Positions 9,401 through 17,512 of a stretch of 64,000 nt of DNA are shown here, one piece after another. The notes under the pieces are model-generated. The model ran no database searches, was not told the origin of the DNA, and worked only from the letters and a program-made list of their open reading frames with translations. The stretch's first letter is position 1. The number at the start of each line of letters is the position of its first letter. Made by a program: the position numbers and the translations under genes. Source of the stretch: CAYTTR01 sp964440805 (GTDB lineage: Bacteria; Acidobacteriota; Aminicenantia; Aminicenantales; Aminicenantaceae); contig CAYTTR010000001.1 in the NCBI GenBank assembly GCA_964440805.1, positions 124,001-188,000 on the forward strand, given 5' to 3'.

Positions 9401-9520
9401 TTTATACCCCCACGATGGAAAAGCTAAAAGATAGAATAATTCCATTTCGTTCTTTTGTTGTTTAGAATATAGTAATTTTCTTAAGAATTACAAGGAAAAA
9501 CATCCCGTATATAAATAAAA

Positions 9521-9549
9521 AAGGAGGTGTTCTTAGCGAACACCTCCTT
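9521..9549 (-). terminator. Rho-independent terminator after malic enzyme
   Basis: A perfect 12-bp stem (AAGGAGGTGTTC / GAACACCTCCTT) with a 5-nt loop is followed on the minus strand by a T-rich run (about 9520-9511). It lies 58 nt beyond the stop of the malic enzyme gene on the same strand and separates it from the M1 peptidase operon. Confidence 0.85.
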
Positions 9550-9606
9550 GGTGTGGGCTTCAGCTTATCTTAGTTTTGTTTATTCTGTTTTTAAACCTGC
9601 TTTTCT

Positions 9607-10956
9607 TCAAGCATCCGGGTCAATGATGAAATTTTCCTTCATCATAAGCTTAACTTCTTCTCGAGCCCGGCGAATGATTTCTTCTGCTGTTTTTAATCTC
9701 TCTTTTTCTGAAGACTTTATCCTGGCTACTCCCTGCTCAATTCCCTTGTTGCCGACAGCTATAGCTTCCCTGGGGAATACTTCCCACTGGTCCATGTTGG
9801 GAATAATATATTCTTCGTGGATACCATTATCCTCAGCTATCCTGGCCAATTCCCTGGCAGCCTCAATACACATCTCGTCGGTTATTTTAGTAGCTCTGAT
9901 ATCCAGGGCGCCCCGGAAAATTCCAGGAAATCCCAGAGAGTTATTAACTTGGTTAGGAAAATCCGATCGGCCGGTGGCGATTATTCGGGCACCAGCTTCT
10001 TTGGCTTCCCATGGCCATATCTCAGGAACAGGATTGGCTTCAGCAAAAACAATTGGATCGTTAGCCATTGACTTTATCCATTCCGGTTTAATGACTCCTG
10101 GGCCTGGCCTGGATGCAGATATGACAACATCAGCTCCTTCCATGGCCTCTGGAATATCTCCCTTGACTCCCTGGGGATTGGTAATTTCACAGAGATGCCA
10201 TTTTTCCTTGTACTTTGATTGAAGCAGGTCTCTGTCTCCCCTATCACGGTGAAGAATTCCTTTGGAGTCAACAGCAATCAGGTTTTCTGGCTGGATACCA
10301 ACCAGCATAATCAAGCGGGCGATAGCTATGTTGGCAGCTCCGGCTCCAATGAGAGCAACCTTGATTTCTTCCATCTTCTTTTCTACGATCTTGACTGCAT
10401 TGATCAGTCCGGCCACAGTAACACAAGCTGTACCTTGCTGGTCGTCATGCCAGACTGGGATTTCCATGTCTCTTCTTAGAGTATCCAGAATATGGAAGCA
10501 TTTCGGATGAGCAATATCTTCGAGATTTATCCCGCCGAAAGTGGGTTGGAGAAGCTTTACTGTCTGGATAAACATTTCTGGATCTTTTGTTCCTAAGCAA
10601 AGGGGAAAAGCATCCACTCCTCCCAGGTACTTGTAAAGAAGAGCCTTTCCTTCCATTACCGGCATTCCGGCTTCAGGACCGATATCTCCCAAACCTAATA
10701 CCCTGGAACCGTCAGTTACTACAGCAACGAAATTCCATTTGTTGGTCATCTCGTAAGCTTTTTCAATATCTGCATAGATGGCCTTACAGGGAGCGGCAAC
10801 GCCTGGAGTATACCAGATAGCAAAATCTTCAAAATCCCTGATCCGGCATTTTGGTATGACTTCAATTTTTCCACGATAAAAAGGATGAAGCCGCATAGCA
10901 TCTTTGGAGGGTTGCTCTGCCTTGGCGAGTAATTCCTCCACAGTGACCTTTTTCAT
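9607..10956 (-). CDS. NAD(P)-dependent malic enzyme (oxaloacetate-decarboxylating)
   Basis: A 449-residue bacterial-type malic enzyme converting malate to pyruvate and CO2 with reduction of NAD or NADP. Visible signatures are YTPGVAAPC near the N-terminus, [31 protein letters not shown], the metal ligands in [10 protein letters not shown], the Rossmann motif [12 protein letters not shown] and the [17 protein letters not shown] segment. Length suits the short malic enzymes without the phosphotransacetylase-like domain. It has its own promoter (11039-11066), a GGAGG ribosome site 6 nt before ATG and its own terminator, so it is monocistronic. Confidence 0.95.
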   Translation of the reverse strand: MKKVTVEELLAKAEQPSKDAMRLHPFYRGKIEVIPKCRIRDFEDFAIWYTPGVAAPCKAIYADIEKAYEMTNKWNFVAVVTDGSRVLGLGDIGPEAGMPVMEGKALLYKYLGGVDAFPLCLGTKDPEMFIQTVKLLQPTFGGINLEDIAHPKCFHILDTLRRDMEIPVWHDDQQGTACVTVAGLINAVKIVEKKMEEIKVALIGAGAANIAIARLIMLVGIQPENLIAVDSKGILHRDRGDRDLLQSKYKEKWHLCEITNPQGVKGDIPEAMEGADVVISASRPGPGVIKPEWIKSMANDPIVFAEANPVPEIWPWEAKEAGARIIATGRSDFPNQVNNSLGFPGIFRGALDIRATKITDEMCIEAARELARIAEDNGIHEEYIIPNMDQWEVFPREAIAVGNKGIEQGVARIKSSEKERLKTAEEIIRRAREEVKLMMKENFIIDPDA

Positions 10957-11038
10957 TGAAACCTCCTGAAAATAGTGGCTTCTGGTTAGGCAGAAGACAC
11001 TTTTTGATGTAAAAAATTTATAATTTCGAAGAGCCTCA

Positions 11039-11066
11039 ATTATAACTTATCCCCCCTTTATGTCAA
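11039..11066 (-). promoter_or_regulatory. Promoter of the malic enzyme gene
   Basis: On the minus strand TTGACA (11066-11061), a 16-nt spacer and TATAAT (11044-11039) form a near-perfect sigma-70 promoter. The predicted leader is about 75 nt before the ATG at 10956. Confidence 0.75.
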
Positions 11067-11076
11067 GCTGGGAAAT

Positions 11077-11325
11077 GCGTTAATTGCGTTTATAGCGTTT
11101 ATTGAGTTATTTGTGTTTCCGCTAATTATCCATTGCGGCCTGTCACCCTCGAACAATGAAAATGCTCATTTGTCATTCCTGCAGATGGCGGTTTCTTTTC
11201 TCGCCTTTCTCGTTCGTCCGTCTTGTCCATCTCGTCCATTTCGTCTATCTTGTCTCTCCAATCTTACTTTTAATTTCAACCATAAGACGAAACAGACTAA
11301 ACAGACAGAATGGACTAAATGGACC
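11077..11325 (+). repeat. Composite 9-bp-period repeat, locus 1
   Basis: The 408-bp gap between the malic enzyme and AICAR-transformylase genes holds no convincing gene. It contains a GCGTTWWTW-type array (units at 11077, 11086, 11095, then a degenerate one at 11104), a left arm of GTCYRTYTN units (11216, 11225, 11234, 11243, 11252) and a right arm of the reverse-complement units (11285-11325). The two GTC arms face each other and could form an imperfect hairpin of about 40 bp. The same two array types occur in the same order on the opposite strand at 25020-25133. Short ORFs across it are translations of low-complexity repeat. Confidence 0.75.
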
Positions 11326-11364
11326 TTTTCACGCTAACTTAATGTTAGTGGAGTTCAAAGGTTT

Positions 11365-12444
11365 TCAACGGTGGAGGAAACCCCGTTCGCAGTCATCTTC
11401 ACCAGGTTTCCGGGTGACCATCATTATTAGCCCGAGTTCATCAGCCCTACTGATAACTTCTTCATCTCTTACCGAGCCCAGGGGGTAAACGATACCCTTT
11501 ATTCCTGCCTCTGCCGCCAGTTCAACAACATCAGGAAACGGCATGAAAGCGTCCGAGGCCATTATACACCCATCAGGGCCATAACCCCGGCGGGAAAGCC
11601 TAATGGCATCTTCGGCTGCATCTATTCTGCTTCTCTGACCGGAGCCTATCCCATGAATTTTTTCCTTTGTGCCGATTACAATTGCATTTGAGCGTGTGAA
11701 ACAGGCTACATTCCAGGTAAAAACTGCTGTTTCCAAGTCTTCATGGGAAGGTTTTTTTTGAGAGACTGTTTCCAGACATTCAGGCGATGTTATTTTTGAA
11801 TCGAAACGAGATTGAACAAGAAGTCCGCCGCTAACTCTTTTTAATTCCAGGCCATTGTCTTTGGAGGGATTCCCTGGTTCTCCGCCCATCCGGACTACTC
11901 TGAGCGGCTTTCTTTCCTCGAATACCTCCAGGGCTTCCTTGGAAAATCCAGGAGCATAGACTACTTCGACATTCCGTCCTTTTTCACAAATAGCTTCCGC
12001 CAGGTCTTTTTCCACTTGGAAGTTAAAAACATCTACACTGCCAAAATTAGAGAGAGGATCGGTTCCCCATGCCTTGAGAAAAGTTTCCCCTCCATTCTGA
12101 TCCATAGCCACTCCGGAAGGTATTTCGTGTTTGATGAGGACACAGATCTTCTTTTCCATATAAATAGCACTGAGTTTATTTATCAGGCGTTGTCCAAGAT
12201 CCATGTCACCCACATTTATAAAACTAAGTCCTTTACTTCCTTCCTGAAGTACCTCCATAGTGGCCATATTGGGGCCGGAAGCCCCTTCTTCTTGGTAGAA
12301 AGCAGCCGGGTAACCTGGATTTTCTCCGTAACGCATAGACTTTTTTTTACAAAAGGTCCAGGAACCAATAGATAGTGTTTCCGGGAAATCTTCACTGATT
12401 CTGGTCCGGTATTGTTGGCGGGCTTTTTGATCAATTTTAGTCAT
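11365..12444 (-). CDS. Stand-alone AICAR formyltransferase (PurH C-terminal-domain type)
   Basis: A 359-residue protein matching only the AICAR transformylase half of bifunctional PurH. Motifs include MRYGENPGYPAAFY near residue 37, the catalytic Lys-His in IKHEIPSGVA, NAIVIGTKEKIHGIGSGQRSR, DAAEDAIRLS and ASDAFMPFPD. It would transfer formyl from 10-formyl-THF to AICAR, giving FAICAR. The usual Asn of KHxNPCG is replaced by Ile and the Cys by Ser, which is unusual. There is no IMP cyclohydrolase domain; the next gene upstream (2-nt gap) is a PurO-like cyclohydrolase, so together they supply the last two steps of IMP synthesis. Confidence 0.85.
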   Translation of the reverse strand: MTKIDQKARQQYRTRISEDFPETLSIGSWTFCKKKSMRYGENPGYPAAFYQEEGASGPNMATMEVLQEGSKGLSFINVGDMDLGQRLINKLSAIYMEKKICVLIKHEIPSGVAMDQNGGETFLKAWGTDPLSNFGSVDVFNFQVEKDLAEAICEKGRNVEVVYAPGFSKEALEVFEERKPLRVVRMGGEPGNPSKDNGLELKRVSGGLLVQSRFDSKITSPECLETVSQKKPSHEDLETAVFTWNVACFTRSNAIVIGTKEKIHGIGSGQRSRIDAAEDAIRLSRRGYGPDGCIMASDAFMPFPDVVELAAEAGIKGIVYPLGSVRDEEVISRADELGLIMMVTRKPGEDDCERGFLHR

Positions 12445-12446
12445 AA

Positions 12447-13181
12447 TTAATTCTTCCTTTCCTGGCGGTTTATAATATAAGCGCGGAAATCATTGATATC
12501 ATCCAACCCGACATAAATGGCCAAGCAAGAGACCCGGAAATCCTGGTCTTTCCGGCTGGGAGCGAGAGCCTTATATAAAGAAGAAGCCATGGCTTCGGAT
12601 GTCTTTTCCCTGATGGCTAAGGACAATGGTTCGCCTTTGAATGATGGTAGAGGCTCAAGATTTTCTCCGGCATAGGTAGAAATCAGGAAACCTCTGCCGG
12701 GAGAAAGAGAAAACTGGAAATAATTTTTGACTGCCAATCCTTTCTCTCCTCTTTTAATTATACTCAGGGCAGCCTCTCCACGGAGCAGAACACAACCGCT
12801 TATCCTGGGAGTGAAATTAGGTGAGTCAGGCTCGTAATCCCAATTGAGAAGAGCAGAAACCAGAGCTTCCACAGCGCTGCCTTTTTTTTCAAGCGACCTA
12901 ACTATATCTTCTGTTTGCCGGCCGTTGCTGACAGCTATTCCTCTTGAAAAAAGAACCGCCGGGTAAACCAGAAGCTCCGGCCGGCCTTTATTTAGAATTT
13001 CTTTGTCTGTAGGCCTAACCCAGAATCCCCTATCGGCAGCAACAATATTTCTTGCTTGGCTTGAAACTGAGCGTCCAGTTACGCTGTAAACGATTACAGC
13101 TTCCTCACCGGAAGGGCTTTGACCCAGGATAATAAAGCGGCCCGGATAAATCATTTTTTTCAATAAATCAAAATCATTCAT
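12447..13181 (-). CDS. PurO-like (archaeal-type) IMP cyclohydrolase
   Basis: A 244-residue protein with the signatures I associate with archaeal PurO: YPGRFIILGQSPSGEEAV and TGRSVSSQAR near the N-terminus, IAVSNGRQTEDI in the middle, DYEPDSPNFTPRIS and FLISTYAGENLEPLPSFKGE toward the C-terminus. PurO closes the ring of FAICAR to IMP. The pairing with the adjacent transformylase explains why that gene lacks the PurH N-terminal domain. PF07826-type proteins are known in some bacteria as well as archaea; the assignment is by motif, not by search. The ribosome site is weak. Confidence 0.8.
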   Translation of the reverse strand: MNDFDLLKKMIYPGRFIILGQSPSGEEAVIVYSVTGRSVSSQARNIVAADRGFWVRPTDKEILNKGRPELLVYPAVLFSRGIAVSNGRQTEDIVRSLEKKGSAVEALVSALLNWDYEPDSPNFTPRISGCVLLRGEAALSIIKRGEKGLAVKNYFQFSLSPGRGFLISTYAGENLEPLPSFKGEPLSLAIREKTSEAMASSLYKALAPSRKDQDFRVSCLAIYVGLDDINDFRAYIINRQERKN

Positions 13182-13247
13182 GGCTTAATTTTTATTTTTA
13201 ACTTCCGGTCACTCTTCATACCACACACCCCTTTTTTAGTCAATAAA

Positions 13248-13290
13248 CCTGAATTATTCATAAAAAAGGCCGATACCTTTAATAAATCGG
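13248..13290 (+). repeat. Half copy of the 155-bp MITE-like repeat
   Basis: CCTGAATTATTCATAAAAAAGGCCGATACC matches the left terminal repeat of the complete copies at 27604 and 31991 (differences only in the first dozen bases), then the similarity stops. It sits in the 264-bp gap between the divergent PurO-like and LOG genes, immediately followed by the REP-like motif at 13299-13332. Confidence 0.75.
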
Positions 13291-13298
13291 GGTAAATC

Positions 13299-13332
13299 GG
13301 GGGACGTTCCCCAAAGGGTGTTCCCCAAAGGG
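13299..13332 (-). repeat. REP-like GC-rich motif, two tandem partial units
   Basis: The first 20 nt (13299-13318) are the exact reverse complement of 25156-25175; a second partial unit (gttccccaaaggg) follows directly at 13320-13332. It contains short self-complementary arms (GGGGA/TCCCC and CCC/GGG). A degenerate relative is at 14871-14896. It is probably a small dispersed palindromic element; no function is visible. Confidence 0.6.
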
Positions 13333-13445
13333 TCATCCTTTTCCCTGATAACAATTTTAATTATGATTCTTTTAGAAAATTTGAATTTGCCCTATAAGAA
13401 TAAATTGGTTAGAATCATCTTCTAAGTGAAAAAGGCGAGGTACCC

Positions 13446-14201
13446 ATGAAAGATGTTTTTTTTCCAGAAAAAGCTTACAAGAATCTGGATTTTCTCACCT
13501 CGGATGATGCCCGTATACTTCGCATTCTCAGTGAATATTTAGAACCTTTATCGCGGCTTCGCCGCCTGAAAGTCAACTCAACTGTTCTTTTTTTCGGCTC
13601 CTCCAGAGCTAACCCTAATGACAATAATTCTCTTCTCACCCGCTATTACTGGGAAGCCGAAGAATTGGCTTATCTTCTGGCAAAGTGGGCCATAAAACTT
13701 AAACCCAAGGGAAAAGATTTTGTCATTTGTACCGGAGGCGGACCGGGATTGATGGAAGCAGCCAACCGTGGAGCAGAACGGGCTGGGGGCTTGTCCATAG
13801 GGATGAATATTTCCATTCCCCATGAGCAATACCCTAATCCCTACATTTCCAATGAGCTTAGCTTCATTTTTCATTATTTTTTCATGCGAAAATTTTGGCT
13901 CGTTTACAAAGCCAAGGCAGTGGTGGTCTTCCCCGGGGGCTTCGGCACCATGGACGAGCTTTTTGAGCTGTTAACCTTGGTCCAAACAGATAAAATACCG
14001 CGTCGGCATATGAACATTGTGCTTTATGGTGAAAATTACTGGAGAGAAGTGATAAACTTTGAATCTCTCTTGAAACACGGCACCATTTCACCAGAAGATA
14101 TGGAAATCTTCTCTTTTATTTCAGGGACGATGGAGGCTTTCTCTTTTTTAAAAAATAAGCTTCATCCTCTAATTAAAAATAAAATCCCTCCCAAAAAATG
14201 A
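13446..14201 (+). CDS. LOG-family protein (lysine-decarboxylase-like fold)
   Basis: A 251-residue Rossmann-fold protein of the TIGR00730/LOG group. The family motif PGGFGTMDE is at residues 163-171 and the phosphate-binding [17 protein letters not shown] at about 94-110. Characterised LOG proteins are cytokinin riboside 5'-monophosphate phosphoribohydrolases or nucleotide 5'-monophosphate nucleosidases; the older name lysine decarboxylase is wrong. An N-terminal extension of about 40 residues distinguishes it from the shortest LOGs. GAGG precedes the ATG. It overlaps rlpA by 4 nt, so the two are co-translated. Confidence 0.87.
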   Translation: MKDVFFPEKAYKNLDFLTSDDARILRILSEYLEPLSRLRRLKVNSTVLFFGSSRANPNDNNSLLTRYYWEAEELAYLLAKWAIKLKPKGKDFVICTGGGPGLMEAANRGAERAGGLSIGMNISIPHEQYPNPYISNELSFIFHYFFMRKFWLVYKAKAVVVFPGGFGTMDELFELLTLVQTDKIPRRHMNIVLYGENYWREVINFESLLKHGTISPEDMEIFSFISGTMEAFSFLKNKLHPLIKNKIPPKK

Positions 14202-14851
14202 CCGACAAACATATAAAAAGACTTTTTTTTTCCTTTAAATTTATTTTAATTCTTATTATTGCTTTTATTTTTTCTTCCTGTACCCGCATTAGAGTGGCCT
14301 CTCAGGCTCCCGCTGAAACAGGATTAGCTTCCTGGTATGGACCTGATTTTCACGAACGGCCCACCTCCAGCCGGGAAATTTATGATATGTATGACCTGAC
14401 TGCAGCCCACAAGACTCTCCCATTTGGAACCATGGTCGTTGTTACCAACCTGGAAAACGGGAAATCAGTAACCGTTCGTATAAATGACCGGGGCCCTTTT
14501 ATAAAGGGCAGGATTGTTGATCTTTCATATGCTGCAGCCAAGGCCATTGACATGGTTGGCCCGGGAGTAGTGCCTGTCAAGCTGGAAATTATGGAAAAAA
14601 GCCTGCCTCCATCTGGAATCAGTAAACTCCGGTATTATGTCCAGGTTGGTTCTTTCATCAGGAAAAAAAATGCTTTTAATCTTCAAGCAGAATTAAAAAA
14701 ACAATTTCCCAAGGTTCATATCTCCCAATTTTCAACCCGGCAGAGTCTCTATTACCGGGTACGAATCCCTGCAAGCTCAAGAAAGGATGCCGAGAATATC
14801 TCCTCAAGATTGCTCAAGTTAGATTACAGTCCTATCATCTTTGAAGAATAG
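14198..14851 (+). CDS. rlpA: RlpA-like septal ring lytic transglycosylase lipoprotein
   Basis: A 217-residue lipoprotein: hydrophobic signal to a FSSC lipobox near residue 28, then the double-psi beta-barrel domain ([37 protein letters not shown]) and a C-terminal SPOR domain (YYVQVGSF at about residue 146). RlpA cleaves denuded peptidoglycan glycan strands, and SPOR targets it to division sites. The motif GERYD seen in most RlpAs reads SREIYD here, and the expected Asp of NDRGPF is intact. It overlaps the LOG gene by 4 nt. The 53-nt gap to the convergent amidohydrolase contains a degenerate REP-like hairpin (14871-14896). Confidence 0.9.
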   Translation: MTDKHIKRLFFSFKFILILIIAFIFSSCTRIRVASQAPAETGLASWYGPDFHERPTSSREIYDMYDLTAAHKTLPFGTMVVVTNLENGKSVTVRINDRGPFIKGRIVDLSYAAAKAIDMVGPGVVPVKLEIMEKSLPPSGISKLRYYVQVGSFIRKKNAFNLQAELKKQFPKVHISQFSTRQSLYYRVRIPASSRKDAENISSRLLKLDYSPIIFEE

Positions 14852-14870
14852 ATTATCGTTTTTAGCCGGG

Positions 14871-14896
14871 AAGAGGTGTCCCCTTGGGAAACTTCT
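14871..14896 (+). repeat. Degenerate REP-like hairpin between convergent genes
   Basis: aagaggtgtccccttgggaaacttct resembles ggggtgtccctttggggaacgtcccc at 25150-25174. It forms an imperfect stem and is followed by a T-rich run within the next 25 nt, so it may double as a bidirectional terminator between rlpA and the amidohydrolase. Confidence 0.4.
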
Positions 14897-14904
14897 CATG
14901 CCTT

Positions 14905-16176
14905 TTATCTTTTTTTGTATTTTTCCAGGAGTTCGGTGTACCTGTTGGCAAGGTCAACTTCCTGACCCTCGATAAACACATGCTTTATACTGGTTCTTAG
15001 TTCCAGGATGTCTCCATCACAGAGGACAATATTGGCTAATTTATCTTTTTCCAAACTTCCCATTAAATGAGCCACTCCGAATATCTGAGCAGGATAGAGA
15101 GTAACCGCTTTCAAGGCTTCTTCTTTGGGCAAGCCAAAAGCAGCTGCTTTGGCTGCCTGGTAAGGAAAATCCTTGGCTAAGCTGGCACTTTGGGAAGAAA
15201 AAGCAATTTTCACTCCTGCTTTTTGAAGATACGAGGGCAGCCGGTACAAAGCATCATAACCATCTTCCCATTTGGGAGGCATGGCTGTTAGTGTACCCAT
15301 GATTACAGGGAATCCTGCCTCAGCAATCTCATCCACAACCTTCCATCCTTCGGTAACTCCGAATAAAATAGCGTCCAATTTTTCCTCGTTGACAAAATTG
15401 ATAACATCTTTGATATCTTTCTCAGCGTGAACAGAAATGATCACTGGGAGTTCACCCTGAATCACAGGCAATAGTGACTCCAATTTTAAATCAAAATTAG
15501 GAAGAGGAAGAAGAAGGTTTTGTTTGGCATATTCCCGCCTATTCTGGTAGTAACGGGCTTCTTTGAAGAGCTCTTTAAGTTCTTCGATTTGCTTTGAAGC
15601 CGGCTCGGTATCAGCTAAACCTCCTCGCCTGGTTTTTGCTCTTATGGACGGAAATTCAATATGCATGGCAACAGGTGCTTTTATAATCATTTCTCCTGGT
15701 GTCCAACCATCCAATTTAATTAAACCGCTTTGTCCTGCTATAAGTCCTCCCGATGGACAAACAAGGGAAGCGGTTATTCCATTGGCCCTGGCAATGGGAA
15801 TATGCATTGAATCCGGCCTTAAAGCCTCAAAGGCCAATGCCTGAGGATTTATATCACCGGTTTCACGGACATCAACCGTAGCCCTGATCGCACTTATCTC
15901 CATAAGACCAAGAAAAGAGAAGCCATCGATCATTCCAGGATAAGCCTTTAAACCTGAAGCATCCACTACCCTGGCTCCATCTGGAATGAGCACTTCAGTG
16001 CCAACTGCCTCTATTTTGCTTCCTTTGATAAGGATCACTCCCTGGGGAATTTCCTCTCCAACCACCGGAATGATCGTGGCTCCCTTGATAGCCACAACTT
16101 CAGTTTCTTTACTCTGAACGAAGGAAACCAAAAAAGCAACAGACAAAATGATTGTCAGAGCGAGCTTCTTATTCAT
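14905..16176 (-). CDS. Secreted amidohydrolase-like protein lacking metal-binding HxH
   Basis: A 423-residue member of the imidazolonepropionase-like amidohydrolase group with a signal peptide (MNKKLALTIILSVAFLVSFV). The beta-sandwich and TIM-barrel pattern is clear: KGATIIPV at the start, VVDASGLKAYPGMIDG before the barrel, and EEALKAVTLYPAQIFGV...LANIVL at the end. At the position of the conserved HxH the sequence is GFSF (Phe86, Phe88), the metal-binding His of strand 6 is replaced (GVTEGW), and the catalytic Asp is replaced (FSSQSAS). It is thus probably a non-catalytic partner. It overlaps the next upstream gene by 8 nt. Confidence 0.82.
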   Translation of the reverse strand: MNKKLALTIILSVAFLVSFVQSKETEVVAIKGATIIPVVGEEIPQGVILIKGSKIEAVGTEVLIPDGARVVDASGLKAYPGMIDGFSFLGLMEISAIRATVDVRETGDINPQALAFEALRPDSMHIPIARANGITASLVCPSGGLIAGQSGLIKLDGWTPGEMIIKAPVAMHIEFPSIRAKTRRGGLADTEPASKQIEELKELFKEARYYQNRREYAKQNLLLPLPNFDLKLESLLPVIQGELPVIISVHAEKDIKDVINFVNEEKLDAILFGVTEGWKVVDEIAEAGFPVIMGTLTAMPPKWEDGYDALYRLPSYLQKAGVKIAFSSQSASLAKDFPYQAAKAAAFGLPKEEALKAVTLYPAQIFGVAHLMGSLEKDKLANIVLCDGDILELRTSIKHVFIEGQEVDLANRYTELLEKYKKR

Positions 16177-17500
16177 TTATTCCTCCCTTCTTTTCTTCAT
16201 TCTTTTGTTCTTTCTTTTCTTTTTCCACTTCCATGCGTTCTTTCAGGTATTGAGCTCGGTCAAAATATATTTGACCTTCAATAATTGTCATATCACAACG
16301 GGTATAGGCGCTTAACGGGTGTTCATTAAAAACAGCAAGGTCTCCATCCTTTCCTTCTTCCAGGCTCCCTACTAATTTGTCGACTCCCAGTTGAATAGCC
16401 GGGTTGATGGTAACCAACTTAAGTGATTCTTCTTCAGAAAGATCACCGTATTTCATGGCTTTAGCTGCATCGTTGAACAGCCGGCGGATTCTCTCGCCGC
16501 TGTCAGAATTTATGGAGACCAGGATTCCATTTTTTGTGCAGTAAGCAGCATTATAGGCAATACCTTCCGAGGCTTCCACTTTATAAGCCCAGTTATCAGC
16601 GAAAATCGAAAGCCCAATGTTTTCGGCAGCCAGTTCTTTGACTATTTTAAAAGCTTCCGAGGCATGCTCAAAGCAGGCTATTTTAAAACCGAATTCCTTG
16701 GAAAGGGCTATAAATTCCAGGGTTTCATCCGCCCGGTAAGTGTGGCAGCGGGCCCATATCTTCCCCTTAAGAAGATCTGCTAAGCGTTCAAGACCAAGAT
16801 CTTTCCGGGGAGGGAGAATGAAAGCGGTTTGCTTCTTTCCTTTTTTAACTTTATAAAACCGATCCCATTCATTCATATAGTTCTTGGCCTTTTCTAATTC
16901 CCGCCGGATTATTGCCTTAACTCCCATTCTTGTTTGTGGATAACGGGGTTTACCCATAGAGATAAAATTGGCCCTTTTAGGATTCTCTCCCAAAGCGAAT
17001 TTCAAGGTGCGTTGCGCCTGGGGAACAATTATCTCTTCAGCGGTTTTACCCCACTTCATTTTCAGGGTGATGTTTTCTCCTCCGATGGGATTAGCAGAAC
17101 CATGCATGGTATGAACCATGGTCACACCACCTGACAGGGCTGCAAAGATGGAAGTATCCTCAGCGTTCAGGACATCCCTCATATCAACTTGGGACGAGAT
17201 GGCCACCGAGCTTTCATTGGTTCCAGCAAGAGCAATATGGGTATGGGAGTCAATTATTCCTGGCATAACATACTTGCCGGATACATCTACTACCTGGACT
17301 CCTTCTGGTACTGGGAGAGCCTTTCCAATTTTTTTTATTTTCCCGTCAATGATCAGAATATCACCATCTTGAATGATTCCCTGAGTAATAGTCAATAGTA
17401 TCCCATTTTTTATCAATAAATCCTGGGCTTCTCCAAAAACGGGAAAAAAGACCAGGGCTAACAATAAGTAAATAATTTTAACGCTTTTTGTTATCTTCAT
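16169..17500 (-). CDS. Secreted amidohydrolase with intact metal site
   Basis: A 443-residue amidohydrolase with a signal peptide ending near ALVFFPVFGEA. The metal-binding HxH is present as MPGIIDSHTHIA (His86, His88), with further ligand candidates in RCHTYRAD, FEHASEA and the catalytic Asp in SINSDSGE. The C-terminus shows the family pattern LVTINPAIQLGVDKLVGSLEEGKDGDLAVF. It likely hydrolyses a cyclic amide or dipeptide-like substrate outside the cytoplasm; the substrate cannot be read from the sequence. It is the only one of three tandem paralogues with a full metal site. The C-terminus is a charged Glu/Lys tail. Confidence 0.87.
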   Translation of the reverse strand: MKITKSVKIIYLLLALVFFPVFGEAQDLLIKNGILLTITQGIIQDGDILIIDGKIKKIGKALPVPEGVQVVDVSGKYVMPGIIDSHTHIALAGTNESSVAISSQVDMRDVLNAEDTSIFAALSGGVTMVHTMHGSANPIGGENITLKMKWGKTAEEIIVPQAQRTLKFALGENPKRANFISMGKPRYPQTRMGVKAIIRRELEKAKNYMNEWDRFYKVKKGKKQTAFILPPRKDLGLERLADLLKGKIWARCHTYRADETLEFIALSKEFGFKIACFEHASEAFKIVKELAAENIGLSIFADNWAYKVEASEGIAYNAAYCTKNGILVSINSDSGERIRRLFNDAAKAMKYGDLSEEESLKLVTINPAIQLGVDKLVGSLEEGKDGDLAVFNEHPLSAYTRCDMTIIEGQIYFDRAQYLKERMEVEKEKKEQKNEEKKGGINE

Positions 17501-17512
17501 TGTTCTGCTCCT

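Noticed and set aside
11113..11488. Open frames rich in Arg/Pro/Ser in the gap and 3' end of the AICAR transformylase gene
   Set aside because: They translate 9-bp arrays or run antisense to a well-supported gene.
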